Shown here: piece by piece, positions 24,648 to 34,119 of the stretch
Layout of the letters: each line of letters opens with the position of its first letter
How positions within the stretch are numbered: the stretch's first letter is position 1
DNA from: Sorangium cellulosum
Lineage (GTDB): Bacteria; Myxococcota_A; Polyangia; Polyangiales; Polyangiaceae
Assembly (NCBI RefSeq): GCF_002950945.1
Contig: NZ_CP012673.1
Location: 3,824,501 to 3,888,500 of the forward strand
Direction of reading: 5' to 3'
DNA length: 64,000 nucleotides
Made by a program: the position numbers and the translations under genes
Notes under the pieces: generated by a model
The model's input: the letters and a program-made list of their open reading frames with translations, nothing else
What the model was told of the DNA's origin: nothing
The model's database searches: none

Positions 24648-26918
24648 TCAGAGGCCGAGGTACCCCGCGATCTCGGCGCGGGTCGGGTCGGACGCCACGG
24701 CGCGCAGGGCCTCGTACCGGCGCTGCCATGCGGCCGCGCTCTCGGTGTCGCCGCGCCATCGCGCCGCCTCGGCCCGGGCAAAGGTGGTGTGCCGGAGCGA
24801 GAAGCGCGCGGCGTCGAGCGCGAGGAAGGCGTCGAGCCACACCTCGGGGTCGCCGTCGCCGTCGCCGTCGAGCAGCTGGGCCGCGAGCGCGGCGTAAGGG
24901 ACAAGCGCGCGCGGCGCGTCGCCGCGCCGGCGGAGGGCGGCGTAGCGGAGGGCGCGGCGCTCCGGCGGCGTCGCGTCGCGCGCGGCGCTCCACGCGGCGA
25001 GCGCGCGCGCGAGCGCAGGCTGGTCGTCGCGCGCCCACGGCGCGTCGGGGCGCGCGAAGCCGACCCACGGAAAGGCGGCGGAGAGATCGGCAGGGAGCTG
25101 CGCGGGCGGGCTGCCCTGCCGGAGCGGCGAGGCGGCCGGAGGGCGGGCGAGGGCGAGCCGGGTCCAGCGCGCGCGGGCGTCGAGCGCGGCGAGGCCGGCG
25201 GACGCGTGGGGCGCCTCGCGGGGGAGGCGGATCGAGGCGGCGCGCGCGGCCTCGTCGTCGGCGAGGACGGCCGCGCGCGCGGCCTCGAGCCCGCGCCCCT
25301 GCGAGGCGAGGAGCTCGGCGCGCTGGAGGAGCACGGCCGCGCGAAGCGCCGGCGGCGCCGCCGCGAGGTCGACGCGCTCCACGATCTCGATCGCGCGAGC
25401 GCGATCCCCCGCGACGGCCCACGCGCTCGATCGCGCGAGCGCGCGGGCCGCCTCCGGCGCGAGCGCCGGGGCGAGCGCGTCGGCGTGATCCAGCGCGTCG
25501 ATCGCCCGCGGCGCGTCGCCCTCGAGGGCGAGCGCGCGGGCCGCGTGCAGGGCGAGGGCCACGGCGGCGGCGCGCAGCGCGTCGCCCTCCGCCGGCGAGA
25601 GCAGCGGGCTGCCCGCGAGCTCGACGGCGCGCGCCGCGGCGCGCGCGCGCAGCGCGCCGGAGACCACGGGCCTCTCGAGGCCGCGCTCCGGGAGCCAGTC
25701 GGCCGCGAGCGGCGAGCCCACCCACGGCGCCGGCGCGGCGCCGTGCGCCGCGGCGCCGTGCGCCGCGGCGCCGTTGTCCTCCCCAGCCGCAAGATCGTCC
25801 ACCTCGGGCTCCGGCCGCGCGAGCGCGGCGGCCGCTGCCGCGTCGAGCCGATCGTCCTCCGCCAGCACGACGGCGAGCAGGTCTGCGCGGGCTCGCGGCT
25901 CGAGCGCGACCGCGGAGCCGAGCAGGTCCCGGATCGCCCGCACGGCGCGCTGCTTCGCCTCGGCGGCGCCCTCGCCGCCGGCGGCGGCGGCGAGGCGGAC
26001 GCGCTGCGCCGCCCGCGCCGCGACGGCGCTGGCCACGCCCGCCTCGGGGTTCTCCGGCATCGGCGGCGGCTCGACGCCCGCCCGGGCCGCGCAGGCGTCG
26101 ATGACGGCGCGGACGTCGCCCCAGTCGCGCGCCATGCCCGCGTGGCGCTTCGACGCCCGGTTCTCCTCGATCAGCGAGAGCAGCGCGGCGCCGCGCTTCG
26201 CCTCCTCGGCCGTGCCCAGGCAGAGGACCGCGCTCACCGTGGTGCGCAGGTCCTCGTCGCGGGGGTCCATGCCCGCGTAGCTGCGCGCGATCTCGATCGC
26301 GCGCTCGAGATCGCCCTCCAGGAGGGCCGCGCGCAGGGCGTGCACGCGCACGTGCCAGTCGGGCCAGCGATCCGGCTGCTCCAGGAGCGTGCGGCGATCG
26401 CCGAGCCTCGCCGCCTCGCGGCCGAGGCTCGGCGCGCCGCACGCGGGGCCGAGCTCCTCGAACGTGATGCGCCGGGAGCCGGCGGCCACCATGGCTCGAG
26501 CCGTCTCCACGCCCCCGGTCGCGCGGGCGAGGGCCGCGCGGTCCGGGCGGCCCACGGCGGCGTCGACGTACTCGGCGACCGCGGCGCGCACGCCGAGCTC
26601 CTCGGACAGCGCGCTCGCCGCCTCGTAGGTCCACGACAGCCGCGATGGCAGCGCGAACCAGCGGAGCTCGGGCCGGCAGTCGGGCAGCGCGGGGCCGCGC
26701 GGCGCCTCGATGGACGCGAGGCACGCGGCGGCGTGGCGCGTGCCCGCGCGGACCGCCGTGACCGGGCCGAGGAAGGCGATCGCGATCGACGCCGCGCCCG
26801 CCGCGGCGAGCGCCGCGACGGCGGGGCGCCGCCAGGGCGGACGCGCCGCGGCACCGCCCTCTCGGGGGCCGGCGCTCCCATCGTTATCCCGGGGGCCTCT
26901 CACGGGCTGCTCGCGCAC
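24648..26918 (-). CDS. membrane-anchored Ala-rich helical-repeat (TPR-like) protein
   Basis: 756 residues from GTG 26918. A charged N-terminus is followed by one membrane helix at about 33-55 (VAALAAAGAASIAIAFLGPV), so the bulk is probably periplasmic or anchored. The rest is repeated helix pairs rich in Ala, Arg and Glu (RVHALRAALLEGDLERAIEI, LDHADALAPALAPEAARALA), consistent with TPR/SEL1-like solenoids. A short AAHGAAAHGAA repeat lies near residue 385. No catalytic motif is visible. It starts 34 bases after the lipB stop and may be cotranscribed with HD-GYP and lipB. Confidence 0.65.
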   Translation of the reverse strand: MREQPVRGPRDNDGSAGPREGGAAARPPWRRPAVAALAAAGAASIAIAFLGPVTAVRAGTRHAAACLASIEAPRGPALPDCRPELRWFALPSRLSWTYEAASALSEELGVRAAVAEYVDAAVGRPDRAALARATGGVETARAMVAAGSRRITFEELGPACGAPSLGREAARLGDRRTLLEQPDRWPDWHVRVHALRAALLEGDLERAIEIARSYAGMDPRDEDLRTTVSAVLCLGTAEEAKRGAALLSLIEENRASKRHAGMARDWGDVRAVIDACAARAGVEPPPMPENPEAGVASAVAARAAQRVRLAAAAGGEGAAEAKQRAVRAIRDLLGSAVALEPRARADLLAVVLAEDDRLDAAAAAALARPEPEVDDLAAGEDNGAAAHGAAAHGAAPAPWVGSPLAADWLPERGLERPVVSGALRARAAARAVELAGSPLLSPAEGDALRAAAVALALHAARALALEGDAPRAIDALDHADALAPALAPEAARALARSSAWAVAGDRARAIEIVERVDLAAAPPALRAAVLLQRAELLASQGRGLEAARAAVLADDEAARAASIRLPREAPHASAGLAALDARARWTRLALARPPAASPLRQGSPPAQLPADLSAAFPWVGFARPDAPWARDDQPALARALAAWSAARDATPPERRALRYAALRRRGDAPRALVPYAALAAQLLDGDGDGDPEVWLDAFLALDAARFSLRHTTFARAEAARWRGDTESAAAWQRRYEALRAVASDPTRAEIAGYLGL

Positions 26919-26952
26919 GCGGCCGCTCTTAGCGCACGCGGCGCGCCGGACG

Positions 26953-27798
26953 CTAGGGCGCGCTCCGGTCCTCGGTGGCGGCGGCGGGGGCGAGCAGCGC
27001 GCCCGCGAGGTCGGAGGCCGCGGACAGATCCTCCACGCGGGCGATCTCGAGATCGAGCCCGCGGGCGAGCTGCGGGGCGCTGGCGAGCGCGATCTCGGCG
27101 ACGGTGTGCGCCTTGCCGGTCAGCTCCTCCAGCGACGTCACCCCGTGCTCGCGGATGCCGCAGGGCACGATGAAGCTGAAGGCCCGGAGATCCACCGCGA
27201 CGTTGAACGCGAAGCCGTGCATGGTGAGCCAGCGCGACAGGCGCACGCCGATGGCGCCGAGCTTCGCCATGTCCCGCGCCCACGCGGAGCCGGCCCACTC
27301 CCCGGGGGCCGCGCGGTCGGCCCACACGCCGATCATCCCCTCGACCACGCCGCCCTCGACGTGGCGCTCGCGCGCGAGCAGGATCATCACCTCCGCGAGC
27401 GACCGCACGTACTTGCGCACGTCGCACCGGTCGGGCCGGAGGTCGAGCAGCGGGTAACACACGAGCTGGCCCGGGCCGTGGTAGGTCACGTCTCCCCCGC
27501 GGCCGGTCGCGACGAGATCGATGTCTCGCTCGTTGAGCGCGCGGGCGTCGAGCAGCACGTTCTCGGGGTTCGCCCGCGGGCCGAGCGTGATCACGGGATC
27601 GTGCTCGAGCAGCAGGATCGTGTCCCCGATCCGCCCTCGCGCGCGCGCCTCGATGAGCTGCTTCTGCAGATCGTGGATCGGGGCGTAGCGGCGCCGGCCG
27701 ATCCACACGGCGCGCGCGCGCCGCGGCTGGGGCGTCCGGCTCGCGACGCCGGGGTCCCTCGTGGGCTCGAGGAGATCGCGGAGCGACGAGGGCGCCAT
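26953..27798 (-). CDS. lipB: lipoyl(octanoyl) transferase
   Basis: 281 residues; ATG 27798. LipB moves octanoate from acyl carrier protein to lipoyl domains of E2 and GcvH proteins. The family blocks are present: LLLEHDPVITLGPRANPENV, then GRGGDVTYHGPGQLVCYPLL, the catalytic lysine in ARDMAKLGAIGVR, and the catalytic cysteine in FIVPCGIREHGVTSL. The N-terminus carries about 30 extra basic residues. The start lies two bases after the HD-GYP stop, so translation is coupled. The 601-residue open frame reaching 28758 is a shadow of the HD-GYP gene. A lipA gene is not in the window. Confidence 0.93.
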   Translation of the reverse strand: MAPSSLRDLLEPTRDPGVASRTPQPRRARAVWIGRRRYAPIHDLQKQLIEARARGRIGDTILLLEHDPVITLGPRANPENVLLDARALNERDIDLVATGRGGDVTYHGPGQLVCYPLLDLRPDRCDVRKYVRSLAEVMILLARERHVEGGVVEGMIGVWADRAAPGEWAGSAWARDMAKLGAIGVRLSRWLTMHGFAFNVAVDLRAFSFIVPCGIREHGVTSLEELTGKAHTVAEIALASAPQLARGLDLEIARVEDLSAASDLAGALLAPAAATEDRSAP

Positions 27799-27800
27799 GG

Positions 27801-29288
27801 CTACTCGGGCACCTTCTCGCCGCGCTCCCGCCGCTCGTCGCGGTACGCCTCGATCTGCGTCGTGAAGCTCGCCGCGACCTCGGGATCGAACTGCGAGCCG
27901 GAGCACCGCTCGATCTCGGCCACCGCGACCTCGTGCGGGAGCGCCCGGCGGTACGAGCGGTCGCTCGTCATCGCGTCGTACGTGTCGGCCACCGAGATGA
28001 TCCGCGCGATGATCGGGATCTCGTTGCCGCGCATCCGGAGCGGGTAGCCGCGCCCGTCCCAGCGCTCGTGGTGCAGGTGCACGCCGGGGATGAGCGGGTG
28101 CAGGAACTTGATCGGATCGAGGATGTCGCGCCCGTAGACCGGGTGGCGCTTGAACACCTCGTACTCGTCGCCCGTGAGCTTGCCCGGCTTGTTCAGGTTG
28201 AGCACGCACCCGATCTTGCCGATGTCGTGCATGAGCGCGCTCTGCCGGACGATCTCGATCTCGGCCGGGCCGAGGCCGAGCCGCCGCGCGAGCATCACCG
28301 CGTAGAGGGCGACCCGATCCGAGTGGCCCGCGGTGTAGCGATCCATCTTGTCGATCGCCTTCGCGAGCCCCTCGATCGTCTGCTGGAACGTCGCCTGGAG
28401 GTCCTGGTACAGACGCGCGTTCTCGATCGCGGCGGCCGCGCGCGATCCGATGATGCTGAGCAGCTTGCGCTGCCCCTCGTCGAAGCGCTTCGTCCGCGTG
28501 AACGACGCGACGGCGACGAAGCCCATCAGCCGCTTCTGGATCCGGAGCGGCACGGCGACGAGCGAGGAGAGCGGCAGCGACGGCTCCCGCTGGAAGAACC
28601 GGAGCCCCTTCGTGCCCTGCTCGAGGAGCAGCGCCTCGGGGCGGAAGTGCTCGAGCACGAGCGCCGGATCGAGCCGGCCGAGATCGGCGTCCGCTGGCAC
28701 GGACACGCCGCGGAGGTGCTGCCGCTCGAAGAAGCTCCCCTCGCCGTCGTCGAGCCACGTCGAGACGAGATCGCCGTGCACCTCGTGGAGGCAGCTGTCC
28801 GCGACGGTCTCCAGCACCTGGTCGAGCGAGAGGCTCGCGGCGATGGCCTCGCTCACCTTGTAGAGCGACACCGCCTCGCGCAGCCGGATGTTCTCCGCGG
28901 CCATCCGCTGCTTCTCGATCCCGCGCTGGACGACGTGCACCACCTCGTCCAGCTTGAACGGCTTCAGCACGTAGTCGTACGCCCCGCGCTTCATCGCGTC
29001 GATCGCGGTCTCGACGGTGCCGAAGCCCGTCATGATGACCGTGAGCGCGTTCGGCGCCGCCTTGCCGATCTCGTCCAGCAGCGCGATGCCGCCCATCCGC
29101 GGCATCTTGAGGTCGCTGATCACGAGATCGTAATGCCCCTTCGTGAGCTCGCTCAGCGCGCTGGTGCCGTCCTCCGCCGTGCGGACGTAGTAGCCTTCCA
29201 TGCCGAGGAAATCGGCGAGCATGTCGCGGATCACCTTCTCGTCGTCCACGACGAGGATGCGAGGGCGGTCTTCTGAAAGCGTGGACAT
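27801..29288 (-). CDS. response regulator with GAF and HD-GYP domains (c-di-GMP phosphodiesterase)
   Basis: 495 residues from ATG 29288 (MSTLSEDRPRILVVDDE). The receiver domain has phosphoacceptor Asp59 (VISDLKMPR) and KPF at about 110. A GAF-like domain (about 150-300) includes VAVPLRIQKRLMGFVAVASF. The HD-GYP domain has HDIGKIG and HHERWDGRGYPL, with the catalytic metal ligands and GYP loop intact, so hydrolysis of cyclic di-GMP is expected. No cognate kinase is adjacent. It is the first gene of a pair with lipB; a functional link to lipoylation is unproven. Confidence 0.9.
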   Translation of the reverse strand: MSTLSEDRPRILVVDDEKVIRDMLADFLGMEGYYVRTAEDGTSALSELTKGHYDLVISDLKMPRMGGIALLDEIGKAAPNALTVIMTGFGTVETAIDAMKRGAYDYVLKPFKLDEVVHVVQRGIEKQRMAAENIRLREAVSLYKVSEAIAASLSLDQVLETVADSCLHEVHGDLVSTWLDDGEGSFFERQHLRGVSVPADADLGRLDPALVLEHFRPEALLLEQGTKGLRFFQREPSLPLSSLVAVPLRIQKRLMGFVAVASFTRTKRFDEGQRKLLSIIGSRAAAAIENARLYQDLQATFQQTIEGLAKAIDKMDRYTAGHSDRVALYAVMLARRLGLGPAEIEIVRQSALMHDIGKIGCVLNLNKPGKLTGDEYEVFKRHPVYGRDILDPIKFLHPLIPGVHLHHERWDGRGYPLRMRGNEIPIIARIISVADTYDAMTSDRSYRRALPHEVAVAEIERCSGSQFDPEVAASFTTQIEAYRDERRERGEKVPE

Positions 29289-29465
29289 GCGGCCGGCAAG
29301 CCTACCAGATCCGCTGGTTGCCCACCGTTCCAAGGTGTGGCCAGGTCGGGAACTCGGCCGGGCCCACACCCCGGATGGCGCCGGCCGGACCGACGTCCTG
29401 GCCGCGGCCGCGTCCGGCGTGTGGACCTGGCCGCCCCGCTCGTGACGCGGGGCGGCGCGGGCCGT

Positions 29466-31763
29466 TCAGTCCTCGTCGCCGGTCGAGATGATGGGGTGCC
29501 GGATGGTGCGGGGCGACTCATCGAGATCCGGGACGCGGATCGAGATCGGCCCGGGGCTGCGGATCGAGGGCGGCGGCGCCGACTCGGCGTCGTCGCCGCG
29601 CATGGGCATCATCCTGCTGCTCGGCGCCGGCTCGTCCGCGGCCGTCGTCAGCACGGCCACCGCGCGCTGCTCGCCGAGGGCGTGCTTCTGCTCGAGGAAG
29701 CGCAGCACCGACGGGCCGGTCGAGCGCTCGAGCGCCGACCGCAGATCGCCGGGCAGCGTCGACTCGATGATCATCTTCACCCCGGTGCGGGGGTGCTCGA
29801 TCTCGATGCGGACGAGGTGCACGAACGAGCGGTCGAGCCCGTGCTTCTCCTCGAAGTAGCGGTTCGTCGGCACGTGGCCGTAGCGCTCGTCGCCGAGGAT
29901 CGGGTGGCCGATCGCCGCGAGGTGCCGGCGGATCTGGTGCGTTCGCCCCCCGTCGGGGATCACGCGGAGGATCGAGTGGCCCGAGGCGACCGCGAGGCGG
30001 CGGTACCGCGTGCGCGCCGTGTAGGTGCGCGTCCCCTCGCGGAGGTCGCGGGTGATGGCGCCCTTGCCCGGGGTGACGCCCTTGGCCGCGGCCAGGTAGA
30101 TGAGGCGCCCCGTCTTGGTGAGCGCCTCGCCCCAGCGCGCGGCGGCCTCCTCGTTCCGCGCGAGCATCACGAGGCCGCTCGTGCCCGGATCGAGGGCGTG
30201 CACGACGACCGGCGCCGCGCTGACGGAAGGGATGCGGGCGCAGCGGGCGAGCAGCGAGCCGAGGTACTCCGGCTGCGTGGCCACCGGCTCGTGCGGGCCC
30301 TTCTCGACCACCAGCACACCGTCGTCGTCGTAGATGACCTTGGGCGCGGGCGGCGGCGTCCGGCGCAGGGCGGCGATCGTCTCGATCTCCTCCGTGAGCG
30401 GGATCATGTCGAGCGGCGTGAGCTCCGTCGACGAGTACCCGAGCCGGCAGAAGTGATCGAGATCGCGCGCGAGCGTGTCGGGATCACACGAGACGTAGAC
30501 GAGGAGCGGCGCGCCGAGCCTCGCGATCGCCTCGCGCGCCGTCGGAGAGACGCCGCGGCGCGGCGGGTTCACCACGATGCCGTCGAACTTCTCCGAGCTG
30601 TTCACGAGGGAGCTGACGATCTCCGAGACGTCGCCGGTGCGCACCTCGACGCGCTGGCTCAGCCCCTGGGCCTCCGCCGCCGCGCGCGCGTTCGCCGCCG
30701 CGGGCGCGAACGACTCGACCATCACGACCCGGTTGCCTCCCTGCGCCAGGGCGAGCGAGATCGCGCCCGAGCCGCCGTAGAGGTCGAGGATGCGCGGCGG
30801 CTCCTTGCGCCGGGAGGCCGGGCCCATGGCGGCCTCGCCCTCGATCACCGGGCCGTCGTTCTCCAGCGACGCGATCTCGCGGAGCAGCAGGGCGTGCACG
30901 CGCGCGGCCTGCGTCCTGTGCGCCTGCACGAACGAGCCGAACGTCGCGATGTGGTAGGTCTGCCCGATCCGGTCCTCGGCGTGCGCGACGCCGTCGAGCA
31001 GGATCGTCTCGGGGCCCAGGATCTGCGGCGCCTCCGCGTCGTGGAAGTTGGCCGCGACGCCGATGACGCGGGGGAGCATCGGGCGGATGGCGCGGCCGGC
31101 CTCGCGCAGCTCGTCGCGCGTGCACGCGCGCTCGCGCTGCAGCACGAACGTGATCAGCACGAACGCGGGGTTGTCCTCGGTCGCGCCCATCTCCGCGAAG
31201 AGCGGCGTGCCGGGCGCGAGGTGGATCTCGCGCAGATCGAGGGCGCGGAGCACGCCGCCCCGCGCCGGATCGTACGGCAGGAGCAGCGGCTTGACCTCCG
31301 GGGGCGGCGACGCGATCAGCGCGCGGAGCGCCGAGGTCACCGCCGCGAGCGCCGGGGCGAGCACCCTGCAGCCCGGGATGTCGACGACCTCGTGGTGCCC
31401 CGTGCGTCCGTACAGCCCGATCGCGCCGGAAGGGGCGACGATGAGCTTCGCGCGGCCGCGATAGCCGGTGATGGGATCGGCCGGGATGACCGGGCTCGTT
31501 TGGAGCAGCTCGAGCGACGGGTAGTGCGCCGCAGCGGACACCACCCGCGCGCGCTTCGTGCTGAGCTGCTCTGCGTAATCGCCTGCAATGAGCGGACAGC
31601 CCGCGCACTCGACCGAGTGCGTGCACTCGATCAACGTGTTCGGGATCTCGCCTGCCTTCAGTGTGCGCCGCACGGGCCCGGACAAAACGCCGCCGCCCGA
31701 TCCTTCGAGGCTGGAGCTCTCCCCCAGCCCGTGCGGTCCTTCGATACCTGCGCCGGAAGCCAT
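29466..31763 (-). CDS. fusion of TrmA/RlmD-type RNA uracil-5 methyltransferase and RluA-type pseudouridine synthase
   Basis: 765 residues. Residues 1-470 form a TrmA-family enzyme. It has [4Fe-4S] cysteines C47-X5-C53-X2-C56 plus C132, SAM loop DLYGGSG (327-333), NPPRRG (399-404) and catalytic Cys426 in VSCDPDTLARDL. Residues about 475-700 are an RluA-type pseudouridine synthase with HALDPGTSGLVML (catalytic Asp525; the usual HRLD arginine is Ala) and RTHQIRRHLAAIGHPILGD. A disordered Pro/Ser/Arg tail follows. One polypeptide could make both m5U and pseudouridine in rRNA or tRNA; the target positions cannot be read. The start (ATG 31763) faces the TTG-start gene across a 322-base gap. Confidence 0.88.
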   Translation of the reverse strand: MASGAGIEGPHGLGESSSLEGSGGGVLSGPVRRTLKAGEIPNTLIECTHSVECAGCPLIAGDYAEQLSTKRARVVSAAAHYPSLELLQTSPVIPADPITGYRGRAKLIVAPSGAIGLYGRTGHHEVVDIPGCRVLAPALAAVTSALRALIASPPPEVKPLLLPYDPARGGVLRALDLREIHLAPGTPLFAEMGATEDNPAFVLITFVLQRERACTRDELREAGRAIRPMLPRVIGVAANFHDAEAPQILGPETILLDGVAHAEDRIGQTYHIATFGSFVQAHRTQAARVHALLLREIASLENDGPVIEGEAAMGPASRRKEPPRILDLYGGSGAISLALAQGGNRVVMVESFAPAAANARAAAEAQGLSQRVEVRTGDVSEIVSSLVNSSEKFDGIVVNPPRRGVSPTAREAIARLGAPLLVYVSCDPDTLARDLDHFCRLGYSSTELTPLDMIPLTEEIETIAALRRTPPPAPKVIYDDDGVLVVEKGPHEPVATQPEYLGSLLARCARIPSVSAAPVVVHALDPGTSGLVMLARNEEAAARWGEALTKTGRLIYLAAAKGVTPGKGAITRDLREGTRTYTARTRYRRLAVASGHSILRVIPDGGRTHQIRRHLAAIGHPILGDERYGHVPTNRYFEEKHGLDRSFVHLVRIEIEHPRTGVKMIIESTLPGDLRSALERSTGPSVLRFLEQKHALGEQRAVAVLTTAADEPAPSSRMMPMRGDDAESAPPPSIRSPGPISIRVPDLDESPRTIRHPIISTGDED

Positions 31764-32085
31764 TCCGGGGGAGCTTACAGGGGCTCTCGTCCAGCGTCGA
31801 AGGTGTAAAGAGGAGCCCCGCGAGCTTTTCGCCCGCCGCGCCCCCGCGCTGGCGCGGCTGGGATCCCGGCACGAGCGCGTCTCTCACGGGCGATCTGGCC
31901 GGACAGCGGCCGTCCATGAACTGTTGGCTCCGTCGCGCCGGCAGCCGGGCGAAGCTGGCGCCAATGTGGGGAACGCGTCGGCCTGCTGGTCATGGCGCAT
32001 CCGGTCGCGCCGTTCGCGACATCAGCGACCGTGGCGGTGCGTCCGGGGCTCGCGGGCGCAGAGGAGGTGGTAGACTGAACGCCTC
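31764..32085. other. divergent intergenic region, no gene seen
   Basis: 322 bases between the methyltransferase-synthase fusion (minus) and the Lys/Pro-rich gene (plus). It must hold both promoters; none is clear. GAGGAGG at 32061-32067 is the only purine-rich ribosome site ahead of TTG 32086, unusually far away at about 18 bases. Confidence 0.35.
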
Positions 32086-33657
32086 TTGCGTCTTCCGATC
32101 GCCTCTTTCTTCGGGATCCTCGTTGTGCTGCTCGCCTATCCGGCGGTCGCCGGGCCGGGCGACAAGGAGGCAAACCAGGGCATCAACGCGGCCAAGGGCG
32201 GATTCTGCAAGAGGGCGATCCCGCTCCTCGAGTCCGCCGAGGAGCAACGGCACCGCCCGAGCTCCGCGGTCCCGCTCGCGGACTGCTACGCGAAGCAGGG
32301 CGAGCTGCGGAAGGCCGCCGAGATCTATCACACGGTCGCGAACGAGAAGAAGGAGCCGGGTTACAGCGCGCGAGATGTCGTCGCCATTACATCGGCGAAG
32401 AAGAAGGCGGCCGCCCTCGACGCGCGCATCCCGACGCTCGTCGTCGCGCCGGCGGAGCCGTACGAAGGGCTCGAGGTCGAGGTCAACGGGGAGGTGATCA
32501 GCGATCCCTCGACGCCGCACCGCTTCGACCCGGGCGTGCCGCTGGTCGTCGTCGCCAGGGCCGAGGGGTACGAGGAGTCGTCGCAGAAGGTCGTGCTGAA
32601 GGAGAAGCAGCGGCGCGAGCTCAAGCTGCGCCTCAAGCCGAAGCCCGGCGCGAAGCCCCCGGCGGAGAAGAAGCCGGTCGAGACGAAACCGGTCGAGAAG
32701 AAGCCGGTCGAGAAGAAGCCCCCGGCGGAGAAGAAGCCGGTCGAGACGAAACCGCCGGTGCAGAAGAAGCCGGTCGAGAAGAAGCCGGTCGAGAAGAAGC
32801 CGGTCGAGAAGAAACCGCCGGCGGAGAAGAAGCCGGTCGAGAAGAAGCCGCCGAGCGGCCCGGACAAAGCGGCCGAGGCCAAGCCGCGCCCCGACGACAA
32901 GCCGCTGGTTGAGCCGACGAAACCCGAGCCGCTGGCGCCCGTGCAGCACAACGTGTGGCTCGGCGCCGGGTTCCAGGGCTTCCTCATCCCCAAGCTCGCG
33001 TTCAGCCTCTTCGGTGAAGGGGGGCGGAACGTCCTCGTCCCCGGCGGAGACGTCGCGTTGACCGCCAAGATCGGGCGGCTCGATCTCGTCTTCTCGATCG
33101 CTTACGCGCGCTTCCTGATGAAGGACACGCCCTTCAAGCCGAACGGACACCCCGACACGGACTACGAGATCATCGCGAGTGATCTTCAGGCGGTCCAGGC
33201 GAGCGCCAGCTTCCTCTGGAACATCCCGCTCGACCGGGGCGAGCTGTTCTCCTTCCGCATCGGGGCGGGGATCGGCGCAGGCTGGACGTTCCTCGGCGAG
33301 CTCTACCGGACCCAGGCTTACCCGGGCGACGCCGTCCCGGGCGACCCGAGCACCTTCGTGCCGGGGGACCCGTACCGCTACGTGAAGTGCCGCGGACCGA
33401 ACAACCCGGCGGGGAGCTTCCGGTACTGCAATCAGCTCGACTACGACGCCGATCATTACAACGGCTACGTCGAGCCGAGCTGGTTCACCCGCCCGAGGGG
33501 GAGGCCGCAGGGCCTGAAGCCGGTCGTCTACCCGTGGCTCGTGCTGCCCGAGGTCGGCCTCACGTTCAAGCCCTGGAAACGCGTCGCCTTCGACCTCAGG
33601 GCCGGCGCCTCGGTGACGGGCCTGCTCGGGGGGCTCGACCTGCGGTTCGCCCTGTGA
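32086..33657 (+). CDS. exported protein with Lys-Pro repeat linker and C-terminal beta-rich domain
   Basis: 523 residues from TTG 32086; a TAG in frame at 32071 excludes any earlier start. Signal peptide RLPIASFFGILVVLLAYPAVAG. A TPR-like segment (about 25-100, CKRAIPLLESAEEQ...AEIYHTVANEK) is followed by a PEGA-like segment (about 110-185, YEGLEVEVNGEVIS...LKEKQRRELKLRLK). Then comes a linker of KKPVE/KKPPAE repeats (about 190-260) and a C-terminal domain of about 240 residues with strand-rich, aromatic-ended segments suggesting an outer-membrane barrel. The layout, periplasmic modules with a Lys/Pro spacer and barrel, suggests an envelope-spanning protein, like TonB spacers. Function unknown. 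Confidence 0.75.
   Translation: MRLPIASFFGILVVLLAYPAVAGPGDKEANQGINAAKGGFCKRAIPLLESAEEQRHRPSSAVPLADCYAKQGELRKAAEIYHTVANEKKEPGYSARDVVAITSAKKKAAALDARIPTLVVAPAEPYEGLEVEVNGEVISDPSTPHRFDPGVPLVVVARAEGYEESSQKVVLKEKQRRELKLRLKPKPGAKPPAEKKPVETKPVEKKPVEKKPPAEKKPVETKPPVQKKPVEKKPVEKKPVEKKPPAEKKPVEKKPPSGPDKAAEAKPRPDDKPLVEPTKPEPLAPVQHNVWLGAGFQGFLIPKLAFSLFGEGGRNVLVPGGDVALTAKIGRLDLVFSIAYARFLMKDTPFKPNGHPDTDYEIIASDLQAVQASASFLWNIPLDRGELFSFRIGAGIGAGWTFLGELYRTQAYPGDAVPGDPSTFVPGDPYRYVKCRGPNNPAGSFRYCNQLDYDADHYNGYVEPSWFTRPRGRPQGLKPVVYPWLVLPEVGLTFKPWKRVAFDLRAGASVTGLLGGLDLRFAL
32656..32855 (+). repeat. coding tandem repeat (KKPVE units)
   Basis: Near-identical 15-base units AAGAAGCCGGTCGAG alternate with CCGGCGGAG and ACGAAACCG variants, encoding KKPVE, KKPPAE and TKPVE. 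Copies are adjacent and nearly identical in DNA, so length variation by slippage is likely. Confidence 0.75.
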
Positions 33658-33721
33658 CCGCGGCTCCGGCGGGAGCGCCCCTGGAACAGGCCCGCGGGCG
33701 CGCGACGCCGGCGGGCGGGGC

Positions 33722-34060
33722 TCAGCGGCCGAGCTTCACGGCGCGCCCGAGCTTCCGCGACAGGACCGACTCCAGCGCGCTCCAGAGCTCATCGCCGCTC
33801 TTCTGCGCCACCCAGCGGCCCTCGGACGGCCGGTAGTCGAAGTGCCACGCCGCCCGCTCGGCGGCCATCCAGATCTGCCGCGCCGCACGGTGGCTGTTGA
33901 CGACGTACTTGGTGCCGTCCTCGAACTCCAGGGTGAGGATGCCGCTCTCGAGGTCGGCCTCCACGCCCTCGGAGATCTCGTTGATCTGCCGATCCAGCGC
34001 ACGCAGCGCCCGGTCGGCCACCGCGTCGAAATCTTGCTCCGTCAGGGGCTCTCCGCTCAT
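33722..34060 (-). CDS. cyaY: iron donor protein CyaY (bacterial frataxin)
   Basis: 112 residues from ATG 34060; the longer frame upstream has no family similarity. It matches CyaY over its full length: an acidic first helix (LTEQDFDAVADRALRALDRQ), strands GVEADLESGILTLEFEDGTK and YVVNSHRAARQIWMAAERAA, then WHFDYRPSEGRWVAQKSGDE and a C-terminal helix. CyaY binds iron through the acidic helix and modulates cysteine desulfurase in Fe-S assembly in the cytoplasm. Length is normal for the family. The next minus-strand gene upstream ends at 34120. Confidence 0.88.
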   Translation of the reverse strand: MSGEPLTEQDFDAVADRALRALDRQINEISEGVEADLESGILTLEFEDGTKYVVNSHRAARQIWMAAERAAWHFDYRPSEGRWVAQKSGDELWSALESVLSRKLGRAVKLGR

Positions 34061-34119
34061 GCTGTTCCGCTTACACCGGCGCGCTCCCAGACGGTATGGG
34101 GTAGGTCGCGCCCCGACGG

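Noticed and set aside
26953..28758. 601-residue version of lipB
   Set aside because: The upstream 320 residues are an out-of-frame reading of the HD-GYP gene; LipB proper starts at 27798.
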